Source: Pseudomonadota bacterium
GTDB lineage: Bacteria > Pseudomonadota > Alphaproteobacteria > Micavibrionales > UBA2020
Assembly (NCBI GenBank): GCA_023444705.1
Contig: JAEXMB010000009.1
Location: 1-29,456 of the forward strand
Reading direction: 5' to 3'
Length of the DNA stretch: 29,456 bases
Below are positions 15,170 through 22,975 of this stretch, piece by piece. A model generated the notes under the pieces. It saw only the letters and a program-made list of their open reading frames with translations, was not told the DNA's origin and searched no databases. The position numbers and the translations under genes are program-made. Positions within the stretch are counted from its first letter, which is position 1. Every line of letters begins with the position of its first letter.

Positions 15170-16030
15170 ATGACCATCAACACCGCCATCAAACCCAATG
15201 TCACGGATGCAGAGCGTCCGATTGACCGTTTGCTCGACATCATGGCGTATCTGCGCCGCCATCCCGATGGCTGCCCCTGGGTCAAATCACAAACCCATCA
15301 GGGCCTGACACCGCATCTGATCGAGGAAGCTTACGAAACCGCCGATGCCATCGACCAAGGCAAAACCGGCGACCTGTTGCGCGACGAGCTTGGCGACGTG
15401 CTTTTGCAAGTCGTGTTCCATGCCGAACTGGCACAAGAGCGCAAAGCCTTTGATTTCGACGGTGTTGCGCAGGCCATCGTCGACAAGCTGGTCCGCCGCT
15501 ATCCAACCGTGCTTGGCAATGAGGCCAATACCCTCAAAACACCGGAGGAAATCGATCGCCGCTGGGAGGAAATCAAGGCGCAGGAACGCGCCGCTAAAGG
15601 CTTGACCAAAGATTCAAGCCTGCTTGATGATGTGTCACATGGCCTGCCCGCATTGCAGCGCGCGCAAAAGCTCAAGAGCCGCGCCGCCAAGGATGGCTGG
15701 GAATGGTCGGATATTTCGATGTTGCTCGATAAAATCAGCGAGGAAGTCGGCGAACTGCGCGCCGAGATTGAAAAGGAATCCATCGACAAGGAACGCGCCG
15801 CCGCCGAACTTGGCGACCTGATGTTTATGCTGGTCGATTTTGCCCGCTGGCACGGTATTGACGCCGAAGACGCATTGCGCAGTACCAACAACCGTTTCGA
15901 ACGCCGTTTCCGTCACATGGAAAAAATCCTCAAGACGGACTATGCCCGTCTTGGCGATGCACCCGTGCCTGTGCGCAAGGTTGCATGGGAAGATGCCAAG
16001 CGCGCGGAAAAAGAAGCGGCGCAGAAGTGA
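15170..16030 (+). CDS. mazG: Nucleoside triphosphate pyrophosphohydrolase MazG
   Basis: Hydrolyses NTPs/dNTPs to monophosphates and PPi, cleaning the nucleotide pool and affecting the stringent response. The 286-residue protein has the full two-domain structure. The N-terminal MazG domain has metal-binding EEAYE (52-56) and ELGD (73-76), preceded by the family block DGCPWVKSQTH. The C-terminal copy has EEVGELRAEI (191-200) and ELGDLMFML. ATG at 15170 is chosen; the frame stays open to 15053, but the extra 39 residues do not resemble MazG, whose conserved IDRLLDIMAYLR begins 18 residues after the chosen start. The ribosome-binding site is weak. It converges on the inositol-phosphatase gene with a 2-base gap. 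Confidence 0.95.
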   Translation: MTINTAIKPNVTDAERPIDRLLDIMAYLRRHPDGCPWVKSQTHQGLTPHLIEEAYETADAIDQGKTGDLLRDELGDVLLQVVFHAELAQERKAFDFDGVAQAIVDKLVRRYPTVLGNEANTLKTPEEIDRRWEEIKAQERAAKGLTKDSSLLDDVSHGLPALQRAQKLKSRAAKDGWEWSDISMLLDKISEEVGELRAEIEKESIDKERAAAELGDLMFMLVDFARWHGIDAEDALRSTNNRFERRFRHMEKILKTDYARLGDAPVPVRKVAWEDAKRAEKEAAQK

Positions 16031-16032
16031 TT

Positions 16033-16854
16033 TTATTTACGGCGCAGCAACGGCTCGCTGGCGGCGTAGATTTGGTCGCAAAGCGTCTTTGATGCCGCCA
16101 CGGTGATATAGGCTTTGCCGCAATAGGACGGATCGTAAGGTTTATCGCCGTCCACTGTGGTATAGCCACCCGCCTCGCCAACGATCAACACGTTGGCCGC
16201 ATGATCCCACGGCGTAGCGCGGCCCAGATGCACGATGCAATCCGACACGCCCGTATAGACATCCATAAAGTCATGCAACGAGCAGCGGTGATTGACAACA
16301 TCGCGAAACAACGGGCGCACCGGATCGAAATGCCACGCCTGTGCGCCCCCGCCTTGCAGGACAAGGTCGTTGAGGTTGTCGCTATGCGTTTTCATCGACA
16401 GCCTTTGCCCGTCGATGCGCGCACCCGCGCCAAGCGACGCAACTGCCATACGGTTGCCGGGTGCGTCATAGGCAAAACCATAGACCGTGCGGCCACGATA
16501 CACCAGCGAGACCAGAATGCCAAAGCGGCTGCGATTGTGAGAGAAATTATATGTACCGTCGATCGGATCGACCACCCATACAGGCGCGTCACCTTTGAGC
16601 AGATCAAGAACAGCGGCATTTTTTGACACCGCCTCCTCGCCGACCACGGTTGAGCCTGGCAGTGCCTCGGTCAGCATGGCAGAGAGGACTTTTTCAGACG
16701 CCTCATCGGCGACGGTCACGAAATCACCGGGGTTTTTCTCGCGGATGTCGCCATCGGCCAGATTGCGAAAGCGCGGCATCACTTCGGTCGCCGCGACATG
16801 CCGGATGATTTTTTCGATCTCTGCGGTATCGACATCGGGCGTCATGCCAGTCAT
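16033..16854 (-). CDS. Inositol monophosphatase-family phosphatase
   Basis: Mg2+-dependent sugar/inositol phosphatase superfamily member, 273 residues. Metal-site motifs are GEE (72-74), WVVDPIDGTYNF (93-104; Asp96, Asp99) and WDHAANVLIVGEAGG (216-230; Asp217). The family includes inositol-1-phosphatase (SuhB), histidinol-phosphatase (HisN) and CysQ; the substrate cannot be settled here, though the sequence is not a close CysQ match. The start ATG overlaps the hflX stop in an ATGA junction, so translation is coupled. An internal ATG three codons later is possible. It is the last gene of the hfq-hflX operon. Confidence 0.92.
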   Translation of the reverse strand: MTGMTPDVDTAEIEKIIRHVAATEVMPRFRNLADGDIREKNPGDFVTVADEASEKVLSAMLTEALPGSTVVGEEAVSKNAAVLDLLKGDAPVWVVDPIDGTYNFSHNRSRFGILVSLVYRGRTVYGFAYDAPGNRMAVASLGAGARIDGQRLSMKTHSDNLNDLVLQGGGAQAWHFDPVRPLFRDVVNHRCSLHDFMDVYTGVSDCIVHLGRATPWDHAANVLIVGEAGGYTTVDGDKPYDPSYCGKAYITVAASKTLCDQIYAASEPLLRRK

Positions 16855-18182
16855 TTGCCAGTTGCCTTTCTGGTGCTGCGCTTTTGCTTGAGCTTGTAGG
16901 GGAATTGAACCTCAAAGCGGTCCTTGTCCTCGGGGTCGAGGCTGACGGTCAGGCGCACGGCCTTTTCGGTATCCTTGCGCTCGGTCACTTCGCCGCGGCG
17001 GTAAAGCCAGGAAACAGCCTTGCCGTCGGCGATGTCGATATCCACGGTATGACTGTGGCGCGTGGCGTTGAGCTGCGTGTCCATCGCATCAAGCAACGCG
17101 TTGATCCCCTCTCCTGTTTCCGCCGAAACAGCCACCACGCCATGCTTGCGCTTGCTGCGATTGATGACGGCATAGCGCTCGTCCTCGGGCAGACGGTCGA
17201 TCTTGTTCAGCACTTCGATGACGCGGGGATCGTTCTCGCCGTCGATGCCGAGGTCTTTGAGGATAGAGATCACATCCTCGCGTTCGACATCGGTATATTC
17301 CTGACTGATGTCGCGCACGTGCAGGATAACGGCAGCCTCTTGGACTTCCTCAAGCGTGGCGCGAAACGCCGCAACCAGTTGCGTTGGCAGATCAGAAATG
17401 AAACCGACGGTATCGGAAATGATCGTGTTGCGGCCAGACGGCAGCTCCAACCCGCGCATGGTAGTGTCAAGCGTGGCAAACAGCAGGTCCTTGGCAAAGA
17501 CCTTGGCGCCGGTCAGGCGGTTGAACAACGTGGATTTTCCGGCGTTGGTATAACCGACAAGGGCAATGATCGGATACGGCTCTTTCTTGCGGCTTTCGCG
17601 TTGCAGGCGGCGATTGAGCTTGACGTGTTCGAGGTCTTCCTTGAGGCGCTTGATGCGCTCGTCGATCATACGGCGGTCAAGCTCCATCTGCTTCTCGCCG
17701 GGGCCGCCGGTCTTGCCTGTGCCGCCGCGCTGGCGTTCAAGGTGCGACCATGCGCGCACAAGGCGCGAGCGCTGGAATTCCTGTGCTGCCAGTTCGACCT
17801 GCAGGCGGCCTTCATGCGTACGTGCGCGCGCGCCGAAGATTTCAAGGATCAGGCCCGTGCGGTCAATCACCTTGCAGTTCCATGCTTTTTCAAGATTGCG
17901 TTGCTGGATGGGCGTCAGCGCATCGTTGATGAAGGCGAGTGTTGCTTCTTCCTGCCCGATGATCTCGCCCAGACGCGCGACCGTACCCGAGCCGAACAGC
18001 GTCGATGGTGTCACCTTTTGCAGGCGTACGCTTTCGTCATGCACGACATTGAGCGCGATGGCATGAACAAGCCCCACGGCTTCGGCCAGTGCGGCATCGG
18101 GGTCGCGCTGTGCCTTATGCGCATTCTCCCCGCTCTTGGCGTAAAGAGCATGGGGATGAATGACGACAACGTTTTCAGACAT
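16851..18182 (-). CDS. hflX: GTPase HflX
   Basis: Ribosome-associated GTPase that splits stalled 70S ribosomes under stress. The 443-residue protein has the N-terminal HflX domain (about 30-165) ending in the glycine-rich GGTGKTGGPGEKQMELDRR, a coiled helical linker (165-200), and a G domain: G1 GYTNAGKS (210-217), G2 region TLDTTMR, G3 DTVG (257-260), G4 NKID (326-329) and G5 SAE (353-355). The C-terminal acidic/basic tail RLTVSLDPEDKDRFEVQ is usual. It follows hfq by 32 bases, the classic hfq-hflX arrangement, and overlaps the next gene by 4 bases. The start is the first ATG in frame. Confidence 0.97.
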   Translation of the reverse strand: MSENVVVIHPHALYAKSGENAHKAQRDPDAALAEAVGLVHAIALNVVHDESVRLQKVTPSTLFGSGTVARLGEIIGQEEATLAFINDALTPIQQRNLEKAWNCKVIDRTGLILEIFGARARTHEGRLQVELAAQEFQRSRLVRAWSHLERQRGGTGKTGGPGEKQMELDRRMIDERIKRLKEDLEHVKLNRRLQRESRKKEPYPIIALVGYTNAGKSTLFNRLTGAKVFAKDLLFATLDTTMRGLELPSGRNTIISDTVGFISDLPTQLVAAFRATLEEVQEAAVILHVRDISQEYTDVEREDVISILKDLGIDGENDPRVIEVLNKIDRLPEDERYAVINRSKRKHGVVAVSAETGEGINALLDAMDTQLNATRHSHTVDIDIADGKAVSWLYRRGEVTERKDTEKAVRLTVSLDPEDKDRFEVQFPYKLKQKRSTRKATGK

Positions 18183-18214
18183 AGTGAATTCTATCTTCGC
18201 GGCGAAAACGGGGC

Positions 18215-18484
18215 TTAGCCCTGCTGCGAATTATCCCCTGCTTCGACTTCCTGGCCATCTTCGTCCTGCAGGCGCACAGGCGATGCCGGCATGATGGTTG
18301 AAATCGCGTGTTTGTAAATCAGCTGCGAATGGCTGTCGCGGCGCAACAGCATGGAGAAATTGTCAAACCAGGTGATGATACCCTGCAGTTTGACGCCGTT
18401 GACGAGAAACACCGTCACCGACATTTTGTCCTTGCGGATCTTGTTGAGAAACTTGTCTTGCAGGTTCTGGCTTTTATCCGACAT
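18215..18484 (-). CDS. hfq: RNA-binding protein Hfq
   Basis: Sm-like hexameric RNA chaperone that pairs small RNAs with mRNAs. The 89-residue protein begins MSDKSQNLQDKFLNKIRKDK. It contains Sm1 (VTVFLVNGVKLQGIITWFDNF) and the Sm2 signature YKHAIS, followed by a short acidic C-terminal tail typical of alphaproteobacteria. ATG at 18484 is chosen because the family starts there. The in-frame ATG 39 bases upstream gives a non-conserved extension and lies within a leader hairpin region. AAGGTT about 12 bases upstream is a weak ribosome-binding site. First gene of the hfq-hflX-phosphatase operon. Confidence 0.97.
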   Translation of the reverse strand: MSDKSQNLQDKFLNKIRKDKMSVTVFLVNGVKLQGIITWFDNFSMLLRRDSHSQLIYKHAISTIMPASPVRLQDEDGQEVEAGDNSQQG

Positions 18485-18508
18485 TTTTATGCGCAACCTT
18501 TTTGAAAT

Positions 18509-18547
18509 GCCGGCTTCTGTCATCCGGCTTGCCTGTTATTTATAACA
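18509..18547 (-). promoter_or_regulatory. hfq leader: two inverted repeats and possible promoter
   Basis: On the minus strand a TATAAA (in TTGTTATAAATAAC) sits 18 bases after a weak TTGCGC -35. That -10 lies inside a perfect palindrome TGTTAT-N2-ATAACA (18534-18547), which may be an operator. Between it and the start codon is a second inverted repeat, GCCGG with CCGGC around 10 bases (18509-18528), which could form a leader hairpin. Hfq is often autoregulated through its leader; no direct proof is visible here. Confidence 0.35.
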
Positions 18548-18571
18548 AAAGCGCTTGCGGCGGCGCAATCA

Positions 18572-19267
18572 TCATCGCGTGAAATACGGCCTGATATATT
18601 CCATAAATTTAGCGTGCGTCTGAAAACGTGCCGTCGGCGGGAATTTCGCCAGCATCTCGTCCGGCGGCAACTTGGTTTCAAGCAAAACACCGGTGCAGCC
18701 AGACGCAATCGCACAGGCCATATCGGTATGGCTGTCACCCACGAACCAGACATCCGGCCCCGGCGCAATGCCGCTGCCTTTGAGCGCGTGCAGCACGGGC
18801 GCGATATCGGGTTTGTCCTTTGCCGCGTCCCCCGCCCCGACGATGGCGTTGAAATAGCCATTGAAAGCGATGCGGTCGGCTTCTTTACGCAACAGCGGTC
18901 CGCGTTTGTTGCTGACCACAGCCAGATAGACACCGTTTTGCGACAGCAGGCGCAGCATGTCTTCCACCTGGTCGTGCAGGCGCACGCCGTTTTCGACCAG
19001 CTTGTTAAAAGTAGCGTAGAAGACCTTGTCGGCCTCCTCCCATTTGTCGCCGAACAACCCGCCGAACAGGTCACGCGCCGATCCGCCTGCGCGACCACGT
19101 GCCTCGGCGTCGCTCCAGGCCGCAACCCCCATATGTACCAGTGCCGCGTTAAGCGCCTCAAGCGCCAGTGGCCAGTTGTCAACAATGGTATCGTCCCAGT
19201 CGAAAATGATCGCACGTGGTTTGGGCAGTTGCGCCAAGGCTTCGGTCATGGTGTGCGGCTGTGTCAT
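18572..19267 (-). CDS. HAD-superfamily phosphatase (phosphoglycolate phosphatase-like)
   Basis: A 231-residue haloacid dehalogenase-type phosphatase. Motif I is DWDDT (Asp23, Asp25), motif II is SNK (119-121), motif III is the Lys in KDKPDI (150-155) and motif IV is GDSHTD (177-182). The helical cap between motifs I and II marks subfamily IA, like phosphoglycolate phosphatase; the substrate is uncertain. ATG at 19267 is chosen because AGGA lies 8 bases before it and the frame's earlier ATG codons lie inside the dat gene. Another ATG follows at 19249. The gene starts 13 bases after dat and is the last member of the ntr-trkA-dat transcription unit. Confidence 0.88.
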   Translation of the reverse strand: MTQPHTMTEALAQLPKPRAIIFDWDDTIVDNWPLALEALNAALVHMGVAAWSDAEARGRAGGSARDLFGGLFGDKWEEADKVFYATFNKLVENGVRLHDQVEDMLRLLSQNGVYLAVVSNKRGPLLRKEADRIAFNGYFNAIVGAGDAAKDKPDIAPVLHALKGSGIAPGPDVWFVGDSHTDMACAIASGCTGVLLETKLPPDEMLAKFPPTARFQTHAKFMEYIRPYFTR

Positions 19268-19280
19268 GTGCGTGATCCTG

Positions 19281-20168
19281 TTATTTCTCATGCCAGGGAA
19301 ACTGGCGCGACTGCGGATTGGTCGCATAATTCATATAAAGGTCGAAAATCTTTTCGGTCACGGGGCCAAGCTCGCCGGTGCCGATCTTGCGGCCGTCAAT
19401 CGACCCCACCGGCGCGATCAACGCGACAGCGGAAGAACAAAAAGCCTCTTTCGCGGCGTAGGCTTCCTTGACGCTGAAGGCCCGTTCGACAATCGTGATG
19501 CCCTCGCGTTTGCACAGCGCCTGCAATGCGCTGCGCGTTACGCCCTTGAGGATCGCATGGCCCGTTGTCGGGCGTGTAATCAGCTGTTTTTTCGCATTGA
19601 TGATCCATGCATTGGATGACGACCCTTCGGTCACCATGCCCTTGGCATCGACCATCCATGCCTCGTAAGCGCCCTTGTCGGCTGCCTGTTGCTTGGCAAG
19701 TACCTGGGCCAGCAATGCCGTCGATTTGATGTCGCGGCGGTCCCAGCGGATATCAGGAACGGTGACGACCTTTTTGATAGATGCCTTGCGCTTGTCTATG
19801 TCGAAATTGGCCGGGCGCAGTGTCATGACCAGCGTCGGCGCGATACTTTCCTTGGGAAAGACGAAGTCGCGCGGCGCAACGCCACGCGTCACCTGAATAT
19901 AAAGCGCACCGTTAGAGGTGCGGTTGCGGCGCACAAGCTCGCGCATAATCATCATCAGCGTGGCGCGGCTGACGGGCAAATCCATGCGCAGTTCACGCAA
20001 TGATCGTTCAAGACGGTCGATATGACCTTGTGAATCGGCCAGCACGCCGTTCATCAGGGCGACGACTTCGTAGATGGAATCCGCGAACTGAAAGCCACGA
20101 TCCTCGATATGCACGCTTGCTTCGTCATGAGGAATATATTGGCCGTTGACGTATGCGATGCGCGGCAT
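19281..20168 (-). CDS. dat: D-amino-acid transaminase (class IV PLP aminotransferase)
   Basis: Fold-type IV PLP enzyme, 295 residues, that interconverts D-alanine and D-glutamate-type amino acids with their keto acids for peptidoglycan. The Schiff-base lysine is Lys148 in RRDIKSTALLAQVLAKQ, which matches the DIKSLNLLxNVLAKQ block of D-amino-acid transaminases better than branched-chain aminotransferases. The PLP-phosphate region is VTEGSSSNAW (179-188, Glu181). The N-terminal VHIEDRGFQFADSIYEV is also characteristic. Its ATG shares one base with the trkA stop (TGATG), so it is translationally coupled. Branched-chain transaminase activity remains an alternative. Confidence 0.9.
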   Translation of the reverse strand: MPRIAYVNGQYIPHDEASVHIEDRGFQFADSIYEVVALMNGVLADSQGHIDRLERSLRELRMDLPVSRATLMMIMRELVRRNRTSNGALYIQVTRGVAPRDFVFPKESIAPTLVMTLRPANFDIDKRKASIKKVVTVPDIRWDRRDIKSTALLAQVLAKQQAADKGAYEAWMVDAKGMVTEGSSSNAWIINAKKQLITRPTTGHAILKGVTRSALQALCKREGITIVERAFSVKEAYAAKEAFCSSAVALIAPVGSIDGRKIGTGELGPVTEKIFDLYMNYATNPQSRQFPWHEK

Positions 20169-21544
20169 CAGAAGTACTCCGGACGGACAGCGAACATTTG
20201 CTCGACCTTTTTCACCTGTCCGTGCGCCGCCAACATAATCACACGGTCATCAGGACGGATCACGGTATCGGAGCGCGGGATGAGGATTTCCTGCCCGCGC
20301 ACAATAAGGCCGAACAACATGTCCTTGGGGCGCTTGATTTCGCGGATCGGCGTATTGACGATGGCCGAGGTATCGAGTGCTTCGACCTCGAGAATTTCGG
20401 CAAAACCGTCACGCAGGGAATGCGCGGCCTTCACGCGCCCGCGGCGCACGTGCTGCAAAATAGTCGATACAGTGATGGAGCGCGGGTTGACTACGGCGTC
20501 AATGCCCATCGACGATACCAGCGGCATGAAGTGGTTATTGTTGATCAGCGCAATGGCACGTTCGCACCCATATTGCTTGGCCAGCATGGCGCTGAGGATA
20601 TTGCTTTCGTCATGGTTCATGACCGAAACCACGACTTCGGTATCCTGAATGCCCGCTTCCTCGAGAATACTGCGGTTGAGCGCATCGCCATGCACGACCA
20701 TGACATTCCCCAGATATTCGGAGACGCGCTGCGCGTTATCATGGTTACCCTCGACCATACGCACGGTGATATTGGGCATATTGGCCTGGATTTCCTGCGC
20801 CAGCTTGGTGCCGATCTTGCCTGCGCCGACGATCAGGACATGACGCGTTTCCGGCGCGTCAAATCCAAATGCCGTCATCACGCGTTGCAGGTGGTGTGTC
20901 GCCGTGACGAAATAAACCTCGTCGCCGGGGCGCATTTCATCGTCGCCGCTCGGGATGATCTTGGTATCGTCGCGCAGAATGGCGAGGATGCCGACCTTGA
21001 GGTCGGGAAACATCGTTTCAAGATGCTTGAGCGGCGTATAGAGCAAGGGACAATTAGGCTTGCAAATAACGCTTACCGCCTTCACAAGGCCGTCGGCCAG
21101 CGGAATGATGTTGAACGCGCCCGGCACGCGCAGACGGTTGGCGATGGCGCGGGCCACTTCCACTTCGGGCGAAATCGTCACGTCGATCGGCATATGGTCG
21201 CGGCTGAACAGGTTGGACCAGCCCGCCTTCAGATACCCCTGCTCGCGCACGCGCGCGATCTTCATGGGGATATTGAACAACGAATAGCCGACCTGACAGG
21301 CCACCATGTTGACTTCATCTGAATGCGTGGCCGCGATCAGCATCTCAGCATCGGCAGCACCGGCGCGCTCCAGCACGTCGGGGTGCGCCGCATGGCCGAC
21401 GATGCCCGTCACGTTCATGCTTTCGTTCAGGTCGGCGATCAGATGTGCATCAAGATCGATAACGGTGACGTTGTTGCCTTCCTCCGACAGGTAGCCCGCA
21501 ATCGAGGCCCCCACCTGACCGGCGCCGCAAATCACAACTTTCAT
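20168..21544 (-). CDS. trkA: Trk system potassium uptake protein TrkA
   Basis: Cytoplasmic NAD-binding regulatory subunit of the Trk K+ importer. The 458-residue protein has the duplicated RCK arrangement: Rossmann fold 1 starts MKVVICGAGQVGASIA (GxGxxG at 7-12) with VIDLD as the ribose-binding acid, TrkA-C domain 1 follows at about 140-225, then Rossmann fold 2 RHVLIVGAGKIGTKLA (about 230-250) and TrkA-C domain 2 to the end. Length and order are normal. The membrane subunit TrkH is not in the window. It starts 3 bases after ntrX, as in many alphaproteobacteria, where trkA sits directly behind the ntrYX pair. Confidence 0.96.
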   Translation of the reverse strand: MKVVICGAGQVGASIAGYLSEEGNNVTVIDLDAHLIADLNESMNVTGIVGHAAHPDVLERAGAADAEMLIAATHSDEVNMVACQVGYSLFNIPMKIARVREQGYLKAGWSNLFSRDHMPIDVTISPEVEVARAIANRLRVPGAFNIIPLADGLVKAVSVICKPNCPLLYTPLKHLETMFPDLKVGILAILRDDTKIIPSGDDEMRPGDEVYFVTATHHLQRVMTAFGFDAPETRHVLIVGAGKIGTKLAQEIQANMPNITVRMVEGNHDNAQRVSEYLGNVMVVHGDALNRSILEEAGIQDTEVVVSVMNHDESNILSAMLAKQYGCERAIALINNNHFMPLVSSMGIDAVVNPRSITVSTILQHVRRGRVKAAHSLRDGFAEILEVEALDTSAIVNTPIREIKRPKDMLFGLIVRGQEILIPRSDTVIRPDDRVIMLAAHGQVKKVEQMFAVRPEYF

Positions 21545-21547
21545 ATC

Positions 21548-22975
21548 TTATCCCTGTCCTTCCGACAGTGTTTTTGGAGTATCTGTATCATCGGGCGCAT
21601 CGTCGTCGTCCTTGTCGCCGCCCTGAATGCCCAGCAACTTGAGCTTGCGGTGCAGGGCAGAACGCTCCATGCCGATGAAAAGCGCTGTGCGCGAAATATT
21701 GCCGCCAAAGCGGTTGACCTGCGACAGCAGGTATTCACGCTCGAATATCTCGCGTGCCTCGCGCAGGGGTTTTGACATCAACTCCACGCCGTCCTTGCCG
21801 CGGATCAGCTCGACCGCCTGTTTCTTGAGGTCGGGCGGCAGCATGTCGGCGGTGATCCTGTCTTCCGGCGTCATGATCAGCAACCATTCGATGACGTTGC
21901 GCAACTGGCGCACGTTGCCGGGCCAGTCATAGGATTGCATCAGCGCCATCGCATCGTCGGCGAATTCGCGCGGCGGCATGTTGGCGCTGGCGGCGGCTTC
22001 GCGCATGAAGTGATTGGCCAGCAAGGGGATGTCTTCCAGACGTTCGCGCAGCGACGGCATTTCGATGGGCACCACGTTCAGGCGGTAGTACAGGTCCTGA
22101 CGGAACTTGCCTTGTGTAATAAGGGCTGGAATATCCTGGTTGGTGGCGGCGATGACGCGGGTGTCGATCTCGATGCGCTCGCTGCTGCCGATGCGTGAAA
22201 AATACTGGTCTTGCAACACGCGCACGATCTTGGCCTGCGTTTCGATCGGCATGTCGGCCACTTCGTCAAGGAACAGCGTGCCGCCGTGCGCGCGGTCAAA
22301 AATGCCCTTTTGCGTGCCGGTGCCAAACAGTTCCAGCTCGATACGCTCGGGCGCCATGATCGCGCAGTTGAGAACGACGTAGTTCTTCTCCGCGCGCTTT
22401 GACAGGCGGTGGATCATGCGCGCGGCAACGTCTTTGCCTGTGCCCGGCTCGCCGGTCAGCAAAACGCGGCTGTTGGCAGGCGCCACGCGCTCCACCGTCT
22501 GGCGTGCCTGCGTCATCAGCGCCGAGGTCCCTTGCAGGTCGGCTGCGTGGCCGCCTGTCTTCAGGCGCAACTCGCGGTTTTCGCGGCGCAGACGCGCGGC
22601 TTCGAGCGCACGGCCGACCAGCACCATCAGCCGGTCTGTCTTGAACGGCTTTTCGATGAAATCATAGGCGCCAATCTGGATGGCGCTGACGGCGGTTTCG
22701 ATGTTGCCGTGGCCGCTGATCATGATGACGGGCATGTCGGGATGACTTTTGACCAGTTTCTTCAAAAGCTCGATGCCGTCCATCTCGCTGTTTTCAAGCC
22801 AGATGTCCAGCACCACCATGTCAGGCGCCTTATCGGCGATCATCGCCAGGGCGGTTTGCGCATTGGGCGCCTCGCGCGTGGCGTGGCCTTCGTCGTTGAG
22901 GATGCCGCCGATCAACAGGCGGATGTCATCCTGATCGTCGACGATCAAAATATCGCTGGTCATTACGGTACTCAT
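21548..22975 (-). CDS. ntrX: Nitrogen/redox response regulator NtrX
   Basis: Response regulator partner of NtrY, 475 residues. The receiver domain (about 8-122) has the acidic pair DD (14-15), phospho-acceptor Asp57 and Lys109. The AAA+ domain has Walker A GEPGTGKD (175-182) and Walker B LFLDE (234-238). The sigma54-contacting GAFTGA loop is replaced by GTGTQKGIFDRAHGG (218-232), as known for NtrX, so it probably does not activate sigma54 in the standard way. The C-terminal Fis-type helix-turn-helix is NISRTALFIGMERSALHRKLKLLGI, followed by an Asp-rich tail. Its ATG overlaps the ntrY stop by 4 bases; a second ATG four codons later is possible. Confidence 0.96.
   Translation of the reverse strand: MSTVMTSDILIVDDQDDIRLLIGGILNDEGHATREAPNAQTALAMIADKAPDMVVLDIWLENSEMDGIELLKKLVKSHPDMPVIMISGHGNIETAVSAIQIGAYDFIEKPFKTDRLMVLVGRALEAARLRRENRELRLKTGGHAADLQGTSALMTQARQTVERVAPANSRVLLTGEPGTGKDVAARMIHRLSKRAEKNYVVLNCAIMAPERIELELFGTGTQKGIFDRAHGGTLFLDEVADMPIETQAKIVRVLQDQYFSRIGSSERIEIDTRVIAATNQDIPALITQGKFRQDLYYRLNVVPIEMPSLRERLEDIPLLANHFMREAAASANMPPREFADDAMALMQSYDWPGNVRQLRNVIEWLLIMTPEDRITADMLPPDLKKQAVELIRGKDGVELMSKPLREAREIFEREYLLSQVNRFGGNISRTALFIGMERSALHRKLKLLGIQGGDKDDDDAPDDTDTPKTLSEGQG

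Noticed and set aside
16884..18218. A 444-codon open frame on the plus strand opposite hflX
   Set aside because: Same antisense effect; hflX has every GTPase motif, and the shadow frame has none.
18548..18571. Possible terminator between the HAD gene and hfq (GCGC...GCGC then TTTT on the minus strand)
   Set aside because: The stem is only 4-5 bases with competing pairings and the T-run is short; not supportable.
20153..21322. A 389-codon open frame on the plus strand opposite trkA
   Set aside because: Complement of a well-conserved trkA; His- and Arg-rich translation with no family resemblance.
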